Assembly: GCA_903958915.1 (NCBI GenBank)
Contig: CAJBVC010000224.1
Span: 1-9,024, forward strand
Source: an uncultured beta proteobacterium
GTDB taxonomy: Bacteria > Pseudomonadota > Gammaproteobacteria > Burkholderiales > Burkholderiaceae_C
DNA: 9,024 nucleotides
Reading direction: 5' to 3'
The translations under genes and the position numbers were made by a program. The notes under the pieces are model-generated. The model saw only the letters and a list, made by a program, of their open reading frames with translations, ran no database searches and had not been told where the DNA came from. Shown here piece after piece: positions 1-4,584 of this stretch. The stretch's first letter is position 1. Each line of letters starts with the position of its first letter.

Positions 1-1
1 C

Positions 2-85
2 CTGACCGACCTGGTCAAGCGCAACGTTATCAGCGCCGCGGAGGCGCGGTCCAAAGCCAAGATTCCCGAGAACTTCCCAGGGTAG
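2..85 (+). CDS. 3' end of an upstream gene, possibly PilT-like pilus ATPase
   Basis: The first 27 codons read to a TAG at 83-85 without interruption and give a tail ending KIPENFPG; the 5' part lies outside the window. The tail has a short helical, charged character (LVKRN, then AAEARSKAK) like the region after the last catalytic motif of PilT/PilU-type pilus-retraction ATPases, where a 'LxDLVxxxxIS..EA' pattern is usual. No Walker or Asp/His box is in view, so the identity is by recollection of tails only. It is not the C-terminus expected of Era, the usual neighbour of recO in betaproteobacteria. Coding status is likely; the product name is weak. Confidence 0.4.
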   Translation: MTDLVKRNVISAAEARSKAKIPENFPG

Positions 86-87
86 AT

Positions 88-219
88 ATGGCACACCCCC
101 CGGCTTGCTCACTGCGTGTAGCCGCTTCTGTGCCTCAGCCAGAGGCAACGGCTCTTCGGGGCCGTCCAATCCTGCGCAGGCAGGCTTGGAGCCGCGGCCC
201 TCAGCCCCTTGCAGGGGGC
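88..219. repeat. Intergenic repeat, copy A
   Basis: This sequence starts a few bases after the upstream stop codon and matches copy B (about 1042-1170) block by block. Both have a C-rich start followed by a 'cgctt/ggctt ... tcact.cgtg' segment. A 19-bp block (gccagaggcaacggctctt) is identical at 138-156 here and 1092-1110 in copy B. The 10-bp palindrome cctgcgcagg is shared (171-180; 1124-1133), as is ggagccgcgg (188-197; 1141-1150). Both end in tcagcccc followed by a G-run, which can form a short GC hairpin. No protein reading is convincing here. I remember similar elements between genes of Comamonadaceae; a self-comparison of the genome would settle the family. Confidence 0.75.
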
Positions 220-256
220 AACGCCAGCGGCCCGGCGAAGCCGGTTCCGCGGCGTT
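220..256. repeat. 15-bp stepped hairpin before recO
   Basis: Three nested inverted arms lie almost back to back: aacgcc (220-225) with ggcgtt (251-256), gcgg (227-230) with ccgc (247-250), and ccggc (232-236) with gccgg (240-244). They close on a GAA loop with only small bulges at 226, 231 and 245-246. There is no T-run after it, so a classical rho-independent terminator is unlikely. It fits a REP-like palindrome or an RNA hairpin protecting the upstream mRNA 3' end. It directly follows repeat copy A, but this hairpin is absent after copy B. Confidence 0.6.
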
Positions 257-289
257 CGCTGGGCTTAGGGCGCAGTTCGCCAACGATTC

Positions 290-1039
290 ATGGCGACCAA
301 GCGCATTTCGGATGAGCCGGCGTATGTGCTGCACCGCTACGACTGGAGCGAATCGAGCCTGATTCTGGAGGTGTTTACGCGCCACCATGGGCGCATTGCA
401 CTGGTGGCCAAGGGGGCCAAACGGCCAAGTTCGAGCTTTCGACCAGTGCTATTGCCCCTGCAAATGCTCCACCTTGCGTTTGGTGGCGACGCAGAAATTC
501 GCACCCTTAAGAGCGCTGAATGGCAGGGTGGGCACGTCATGCCCACTGGTGACGCGCTGCTATCAGGCTACTACCTGAATGAACTGCTGTTGACGCTGCT
601 GGCACGCGACGATCCGCATCCCGGTTTGTTCGACATCTATGCCAATGTGGTGCGGGTGCTGGCCAGTGAGCACGGCGAAGCGCTGCAGGCGGCCTTGCGC
701 ACCTTCGAGCTGCTGCTGTTGCGGGAGATCGGCCTGTTGCCCATGCTGGACCAGCAAACCATGACACTGGGCGCATTGGACACGGATGAGGCGTACTGCC
801 TCGTGCCTGAGGGCGGTTTGCGTCGCGTCGGGCGAGACGACCGCTCGCGTATTCTCGGTGGGCGATGGCTTGCTTTGCAGGCTGCCCTGCACGATGATGC
901 GCCATTTACCGCAACCTTGCGTGCCTGCGCCGAGGTACAGGCGGAGCTCAAACCCATGCTGCGTGCGTTGCTGCACTACCATTGCGGTGTCAAAGTGCTG
1001 CGCACGCGGCAGATGATGATCGATATTCAAAGCCTATGA
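290..1039 (+). CDS. recO: DNA repair protein RecO
   Basis: RecO is a cytoplasmic recombination mediator that works with RecR to displace SSB, anneal single strands and load RecA at gaps. The 249-residue product has the family's usual length. The N-terminal OB-fold region (about residues 1-80) carries the typical pattern: [12 protein letters not shown], then [11 protein letters not shown], then a '[14 protein letters not shown]' stretch. The rest is the leucine-rich helical domain. The cysteine cluster of zinc-binding RecO proteins is not seen. ATG 290 was chosen because it gives the normal RecO N-terminus; no strong ribosome-binding site precedes it. The gene is followed by pdxJ, a common betaproteobacterial pairing, but a 178-bp gap with a repeat separates them. 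Long antisense frames across it are GC-driven shadows. Confidence 0.95.
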   Translation: MATKRISDEPAYVLHRYDWSESSLILEVFTRHHGRIALVAKGAKRPSSSFRPVLLPLQMLHLAFGGDAEIRTLKSAEWQGGHVMPTGDALLSGYYLNELLLTLLARDDPHPGLFDIYANVVRVLASEHGEALQAALRTFELLLLREIGLLPMLDQQTMTLGALDTDEAYCLVPEGGLRRVGRDDRSRILGGRWLALQAALHDDAPFTATLRACAEVQAELKPMLRALLHYHCGVKVLRTRQMMIDIQSL

Positions 1040-1041
1040 AG

Positions 1042-1199
1042 AATATGACCCCCACGCTTTTCACTACGTGCAATTCGCTGTACAGGCCGATGCCAGAGGC
1101 AACGGCTCTTCTGCCCGTCCCGACCTGCGCAGGCAGACCGGGAGCCGCGGGCATCAGCCCCAAGGGGGCGCATTTTTCCTTCGGGCGGCCGGGCGGAAA
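1042..1199. repeat. Intergenic repeat, copy B, inserted between recO and pdxJ
   Basis: This is the second copy of the element found at 88-219, with the same ordered blocks: the 19-bp identity at 1092-1110, cctgcgcagg at 1124-1133, ggagccgcgg at 1141-1150, and tcagcccc followed by a G-run at about 1155-1169. It begins two bases after the recO stop codon. It is bounded by an exact 13-bp direct repeat, aatatgaccccca, at 1042-1054 and 1200-1212. The gcccc/ggggc hairpin near 1157-1169 is followed by a T-run (1173-1177), so it could attenuate transcription. An open frame from 1068 reads through this region into pdxJ, but its translation is repeat-derived and unlike PdxJ. Confidence 0.75.
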
Positions 1200-1202
1200 A
1201 AT
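1172..1202. repeat. Inverted repeat abutting the pdxJ start region
   Basis: atttttcc at 1172-1179 is the exact reverse complement of ggaaaaat at 1195-1202. A GC-rich 15-base loop separates them, and the right arm touches an in-frame ATG at 1203. In RNA it could partly mask the pdxJ initiation region. In DNA it could simply be the terminal palindrome of repeat copy B. The arms are A/T-rich and only 8 bp long, so stability is modest. Confidence 0.45.
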
Positions 1203-1217
1203 ATGACCCCCATGTCT

Positions 1218-1970
1218 ATGACCAATCTTTCCGTCAACCTCAACAAGGTCGCGCTGGTGCGCAACACCCGTCACCTCGGCATTCCCAGTGTCACACGGGC
1301 TGCCACACAATGTCTGCAGGCTGGCGCCGCGGGCATCACCGTGCACCCGCGCCCAGACGCACGGCATATTCGCGCGACCGATGTGGTCGAGCTGGCTGAA
1401 TTGCTCAAGGCATGGCCAGACCGCGAGTTCAACGTTGAAGGTAATCCATTTCACAACCTGATGGACTGTGTAGCCGACCTGGTGGCTCGCCAACTGCCGG
1501 TGCACCAGGTTACCTTTGTGCCCGACAGCGAAGGCCAGTTCACCAGTGACCACGGCTGGAACTTTCCGCAGGACGCCTCGCGGCTCAAACCGATCATTGA
1601 CCAGGCCCATGCACTGGGGCTGCGGGTGAGCCTGTTCATGGACGCCGAGCCACAGGCAATGGCCGCAGCCAAGGCCGTAGGGGCTGATCGCGTGGAGTTG
1701 TATACCGAGCCCTATGCCGCCGCCTGGGGCACGCCAGAACAAGGCGCGCAACTGCAACGCTTCGCCGTTGCAGCGCAGGCAGCGTTGGATGCCGGCCTGG
1801 GCATCAACGCCGGTCACGATCTCAACCGCGACAACCTGGCCGCCTTTGTGCAAACCGTGCCGGGCGTGCAGGAGGTGTCGATTGGCCACGCGCTCATTGC
1901 CGACGCGCTGGAGATGGGCTACGCGGCCACGGTGCAGGCGTATCTGCAATGCCTTCGGAGTTCGTCTTGA
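1218..1970 (+). CDS. pdxJ: Pyridoxine 5'-phosphate synthase PdxJ
   Basis: PdxJ condenses 1-amino-3-hydroxyacetone phosphate (3-amino-2-oxopropyl phosphate) with 1-deoxyxylulose 5-phosphate to make pyridoxine 5'-phosphate in the DXP-dependent vitamin B6 pathway, in the cytoplasm. From ATG 1218 the product is 250 residues. ATGs at 1203 and 1212 are in frame and possible; the frame open from 1068 is repeat sequence. Catalytic residues line up with E. coli: His43 (TVHPRPD) for His45, Glu74 (NVEGNPF) for Glu72, Glu160 (VELYTEPY) for Glu153, and His200 (NAGHDL) for His193. The N-terminal motif is [11 protein letters not shown], where E. coli has VNIDHIATLRN. The EGNP and TSDHGW motifs resemble the form known from Bacteroidetes and Xanthomonas. 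No clear Shine-Dalgarno sequence is visible. Confidence 0.95.
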   Translation: MTNLSVNLNKVALVRNTRHLGIPSVTRAATQCLQAGAAGITVHPRPDARHIRATDVVELAELLKAWPDREFNVEGNPFHNLMDCVADLVARQLPVHQVTFVPDSEGQFTSDHGWNFPQDASRLKPIIDQAHALGLRVSLFMDAEPQAMAAAKAVGADRVELYTEPYAAAWGTPEQGAQLQRFAVAAQAALDAGLGINAGHDLNRDNLAAFVQTVPGVQEVSIGHALIADALEMGYAATVQAYLQCLRSSS

Positions 1971-2086
1971 GCGTCGACGGGCTAACCTTCAAAGCCTGGG
2001 TGGCAGAGCGTTCTGCGCAGGTCAAGGAGGAGCCCGCGCAGCGGGCGGGGGACACGGAGCAGAACCCTCTGCCGCTCAGGCTCTGA
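1949..2086 (+). other. 45-codon open frame over the palindrome (doubtful gene)
   Basis: An ATG at 1949, inside the end of pdxJ, opens a 45-codon frame to TGA 2084-2086 (starts [17 protein letters not shown], ends LPLRL). Third codon positions are very GC-rich, as in real genes of this genome. However, most of the frame is the palindrome at 1993-2082, whose symmetry explains the composition. There is no ribosome-binding site, hydrophobic segment or recognised domain. I think it is a by-product of the repeat. It could matter if translation through it couples pdxJ to acpS. Confidence 0.2.
1993..2082. repeat. 90-bp palindromic element between pdxJ and acpS
   Basis: The 16-base arm at 1993-2008 (agcctgggtggcagag) pairs fully with 2067-2082 if two G-U pairs are allowed. 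After one mismatch (2009/2066), seven more pairs join 2010-2016 with 2059-2065. Inside the loop a further perfect hairpin, gcccgc-gca-gcgggc, sits at 2032-2046. Each half also folds alone, because GCAGA/TCTGC stems occur at 2003-2016 and 2059-2072. There is no T-run. The element fills nearly the whole gap and looks like a dispersed palindromic repeat or a structured processing site in a pdxJ-acpS transcript. Confidence 0.7.
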
Positions 2087-2106
2087 GGCAAAGAAGCCAA
2101 CCCAAC

Positions 2107-2523
2107 ATGATCTACGGCATAGGCACCGATATCTGCGACGTGCGGCGTATCCGCGCCAGCCTGGAGCGCCACGGTGAGCGCTTTGCCGCCAAGGTGCTTA
2201 GCGACGCGGAATTTGCTACCTGGCAGGCGCGCAGCGCACGCTGGCCCGAGCGCGGTGTGCGTTACCTGGCCACCCGCTTTAGTGCCAAGGAAGCCTTCAG
2301 CAAGGCCATTGGCCTGGGCATGCGCATGCCCATGACCTGGAAACTGTGCGAGATTGCCAACGAACGCAGCGGCAAGCCCACGGTGGTGTTGCATGGCGTG
2401 CTGAAAGACTGGTTTGACGCTAAACACCTACAGGCGCACATCACCGTGACCGACGAGACCGACTACGCCGCCAGCTTTTGCGTCGTCGAAACTTTAGAAG
2501 AAAACGCCACTTTGCACCCGTAG
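2107..2523 (+). CDS. acpS: Holo-[acyl-carrier-protein] synthase AcpS
   Basis: AcpS transfers the 4'-phosphopantetheine arm of coenzyme A to a serine of apo-ACP, switching on fatty acid synthesis in the cytoplasm. The 138-residue product is slightly longer than the E. coli protein (about 126). Magnesium-binding residues are in place: Asp8 in [12 protein letters not shown] near the start and Glu62 in [11 protein letters not shown]. The family's late motif appears as [20 protein letters not shown] 2107 gives the canonical MIYGIGTD start. The frame is open far upstream (from 1714) but only by overlapping pdxJ in another frame, so that extension is discarded. The gene sits between pdxJ and nagZ, as in related bacteria. 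Confidence 0.96.
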   Translation: MIYGIGTDICDVRRIRASLERHGERFAAKVLSDAEFATWQARSARWPERGVRYLATRFSAKEAFSKAIGLGMRMPMTWKLCEIANERSGKPTVVLHGVLKDWFDAKHLQAHITVTDETDYAASFCVVETLEENATLHP

Positions 2524-2530
2524 AATAAGC

Positions 2531-2560
2531 GTAACAAGCTACTGAAATCATAGCAATTAC
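2531..2560 (-). repeat. Short AT-rich dispersed repeat before nagZ
   Basis: Read on the minus strand this is an AT-rich island, ttgctatgatttcagtagct, in GC-rich surroundings. It aligns with the segment at 5769-5792 (17 of 24 positions by eye), including the gctat and gtagctt blocks. I recall repeats with a 'ttgctat...atagct' core scattered between genes of Comamonadaceae. It lies between the acpS stop and the nagZ ribosome-binding site. Confidence 0.5.
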
Positions 2561-2562
2561 CC

Positions 2563-2567
2563 GGAGG
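2563..2567 (+). promoter_or_regulatory. Ribosome-binding site of nagZ
   Basis: GGAGG lies five bases before a GTG codon at 2573. This is the clearest Shine-Dalgarno sequence in the window and it supports the GTG start. Confidence 0.8.
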
Positions 2568-2572
2568 ACACC

Positions 2573-3631
2573 GTGACCTTTCAGGCTCCCCTCATCATTG
2601 ACATTGCCGGACTTGCGCTGACCAAGGCCGACCGCCAGCGACTAAAGCATCCGATGGTGGGCGGGCTTATCCTGTTTGGACGCAACTGGCAAGACCGCGC
2701 CCAACTCACTGCACTGTGCCGCTCCATCAAGGCATTGCGAGCGGACCTCTTGATCTGTGTGGACCATGAGGGCGGGCGGGTGCAGCGTTTTCGCACCGAT
2801 GGCTTTACGCCGCTGCCCCCCATGCGGGCACTGGGAGAAATGTGGCTCAAAACTCCGCTGGAAGCCACCAATGCTGCTACAGCCTGTGGCTATGTGCTGG
2901 GCGCGGAACTGCGGGCCTGCGGCGTGGACCTGAGTTTTGCCCCGGTGCTGGATCTCGACTATGGCGGCAGTTCGGTCATTGGCGACCGGTCGCTGGCGCG
3001 CGATCCACGGGTGGTGGCGCTGCTGGCCAAAAGTGTGATGCACGGTCTGCTGCAAAGCGGCATGGCCAACTGTGGCAAGCACTTTCCAGGGCATGGCTTT
3101 GTGAAGGCCGATTCCCACACCGCCATTCCAGTCGACACACGCAGCCGTAAAGCCATACTGGCGGACGATACGGCTCCGTATCGCTGGCTTAGCACGGTGC
3201 TCACCAGCGTGATGCCAGCGCACGTGATTTATTCCCGGGTCGACAGTCGCCCCGCCGGTTTCTCCAGCGTCTGGCTGGGTGATGTTCTGCGCGGACAACT
3301 CGGTTTTGGCGGTGCTGTGTTTAGCGACGACCTCACGATGGCCGCAGCGCGCCAGGTGGACGGGGCCGCAGTGAGTTACACCGAAGCCGCGTTGACCGCG
3401 CTGCGGGCCGGTTGCGACATGGTGCTGGTGTGCAACCAGTCCGAGGGGGCTGCTGAGGCCTTGGAGGGCGTGATCGCGGGGCTGACGCAGGCGCAGGTCA
3501 CCGGCGCCTGGCAACCCCGGGAGGCGAGCGAGGTGCGTCGCCTGGCATTGCTGCCGCAAATGCCGCCTGTCGCGTGGGACGACCTGATGGTGCAGGTGGC
3601 CTATATGCACGCCCAAGACCAATTGCCGTGA
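2573..3631 (+). CDS. nagZ: Beta-N-acetylhexosaminidase NagZ (GH3)
   Basis: NagZ is a cytoplasmic glycoside hydrolase of family 3. It removes N-acetylglucosamine from anhydro-muropeptides during peptidoglycan recycling, and in many Gram-negatives its products influence AmpR-controlled beta-lactamase. The 352-residue length is typical. Visible motifs are GGLILFGRNW near residue 25, VDHEGGRVQRF, the family signature KHFPGHG at 169-175 followed by DSH (the mobile histidine loop), and SDDLTM at about 251-256 holding the nucleophilic aspartate (probably Asp252). The N-terminus has no signal peptide, which fits a cytoplasmic enzyme. The GTG start is fixed by the GGAGG sequence just upstream. No C-terminal extra domain is present. 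No convincing terminator follows. Confidence 0.96.
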   Translation: MTFQAPLIIDIAGLALTKADRQRLKHPMVGGLILFGRNWQDRAQLTALCRSIKALRADLLICVDHEGGRVQRFRTDGFTPLPPMRALGEMWLKTPLEATNAATACGYVLGAELRACGVDLSFAPVLDLDYGGSSVIGDRSLARDPRVVALLAKSVMHGLLQSGMANCGKHFPGHGFVKADSHTAIPVDTRSRKAILADDTAPYRWLSTVLTSVMPAHVIYSRVDSRPAGFSSVWLGDVLRGQLGFGGAVFSDDLTMAAARQVDGAAVSYTEAALTALRAGCDMVLVCNQSEGAAEALEGVIAGLTQAQVTGAWQPREASEVRRLALLPQMPPVAWDDLMVQVAYMHAQDQLP

Positions 3632-3645
3632 CCCGCTGCCATGGG

Positions 3646-3675
3646 TTGCACATATCGGCAAGAGCATTGGATAAT
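3646..3675 (+). promoter_or_regulatory. Candidate sigma-70 promoter for the solute-binding protein gene
   Basis: TTGCAC (3646-3651) and GATAAT (3670-3675) are separated by 18 bases. Transcription would begin around 3681-3683, right at the ATG of the next gene, so the mRNA would be nearly leaderless. No Shine-Dalgarno sequence is visible before that ATG. This is a match by eye only. Confidence 0.35.
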
Positions 3676-3680
3676 TCGCT

Positions 3681-4496
3681 ATGCGATCAGAATTCTTGGC
3701 AACTGCGCTTGCGCTGTGGACGGCCTTTCCGGCGCTAGCGGCGACGGTTGAGGACTACTGTTCGCGCCCTGTGCGCGTTGCCTTGTTTGAGTTTGGTGTT
3801 CTGTACCGGGCGTCCACCGACGATGGTATTGATCCGCAACTGCTCGACGTCATCAGGAGCCGCACCGGGTGCCAGTTTGAACGCGTGGTACTGCCGCGCA
3901 ACCGTATTTGGGCCGAGCTGCAGAATGGCTCACTCGACCTGGCCACTGGCGCCATTCCCACGCCAGAGCGCAAGGCCTACGGATATTTGCTGCCCTATCT
4001 GAAGACGCGCAATCTGGTTCTAGTGCGCAAGGACTTGGCGCCAGGGCTCAAGTCCATCGCCGACCTGCAAGGCGGCTCCGAGCGGGTAGGCATCGTGCGG
4101 GGCTTTCGCCACGAACCCACCTACGATGCCCTGGTGGCAATTTTGGAAAAGCAGGACCGCGTGGTGAAAGCGGCCGACATTGCCGAGAACCTGAAGCTGC
4201 TCGACAAAGGCATCGTGGGCGCAATCTTCAGCCAGCCCATTGTTTTCAGGCAGTACCTGTCGGAGGACTACCTGCAGAACAATGTGGTGCTACGCGACTG
4301 GGCTCCCAACGATGAAATGTCGATTGGCGCACTCATCCTGTCGCGCAAGTCGTTCACAGCCACTCAGGCCAGCAACTGGGATGCGCTCCTTGTGGCACTG
4401 CAGAAGGACGGCACGCTGCAGAAGATCAACCGAAGTTTTCTCAGCCAGTCGCAAGCGCGGGATGTGGTCTATACCGGACCGCGCTCGCCCGATTGA
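3681..4496 (+). CDS. Periplasmic solute-binding protein, family 3 (orphan)
   Basis: The 271-residue product begins with a Sec signal peptide: MRSEF, then a hydrophobic run, then FPALA before ATVEDYC, with cleavage likely after residue 20. The mature part fits the amino-acid-type solute-binding fold (SBP_bac_3). The first lobe holds VRVALFEFGVLYR, and a segment at about residues 86-100 reads DLATGAIPTPERKAYGY, the family's usual 'D....(A/T).TPER' pattern. Cys27 and Cys64 could form a disulfide. No permease or ATPase gene is adjacent. It may therefore serve a remote ABC transporter or act as a periplasmic sensor. The ligand cannot be read from the sequence. ATG 3681 is kept because it supplies the positive residue of the signal peptide. 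Confidence 0.8.
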   Translation: MRSEFLATALALWTAFPALAATVEDYCSRPVRVALFEFGVLYRASTDDGIDPQLLDVIRSRTGCQFERVVLPRNRIWAELQNGSLDLATGAIPTPERKAYGYLLPYLKTRNLVLVRKDLAPGLKSIADLQGGSERVGIVRGFRHEPTYDALVAILEKQDRVVKAADIAENLKLLDKGIVGAIFSQPIVFRQYLSEDYLQNNVVLRDWAPNDEMSIGALILSRKSFTATQASNWDALLVALQKDGTLQKINRSFLSQSQARDVVYTGPRSPD

Positions 4497-4584
4497 GCAA
4501 CCGCACTGGTCTAGAGCGCATTGCCGCCCAGGCGCATAGGGTTGCCCCGCATTTCACAAAGCACTTGCTCTGCGAAAATACAGC
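4497..4584. other. Gap between solute-binding protein gene and fusion gene
   Basis: Directly after the stop codon, gcaacc (4497-4502) is the reverse complement of ggttgc (4540-4545), enclosing 37 bases. This is a weak possible hairpin without a T-run. Near the fusion gene, ttgctc (4565-4570) and the AT-rich gaaaata stretch (about 4574-4580) do not form a well-spaced promoter. I see no gene here. Confidence 0.25.

Noticed and set aside
88..362. Small + strand frames over the spacer before recO
   Set aside because: They run through repeat copy A and the hairpin, overlap recO out of frame, and give Arg/Pro-rich sequences without gene-like features.
1068..1217. 50-residue N-terminal extension of PdxJ
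   Set aside because: It is translated repeat copy B, with no similarity to PdxJ N-termini. ATG 1218 (or 1203/1212) gives the normal length.
990..1949. 319-codon minus-strand frame opposite pdxJ
   Set aside because: pdxJ on the + strand has all catalytic residues. The antisense product is composition-driven and crosses the repeat.
1714..2523. Long N-terminal extension of AcpS (269 residues)
   Set aside because: The extra part overlaps pdxJ in another frame and the palindrome. The AcpS fold starts cleanly at ATG 2107 with MIYGIGTD.
2642..3667. 341-codon minus-strand frame opposite nagZ
   Set aside because: It mirrors nagZ codon structure and has no motifs or ribosome-binding site.
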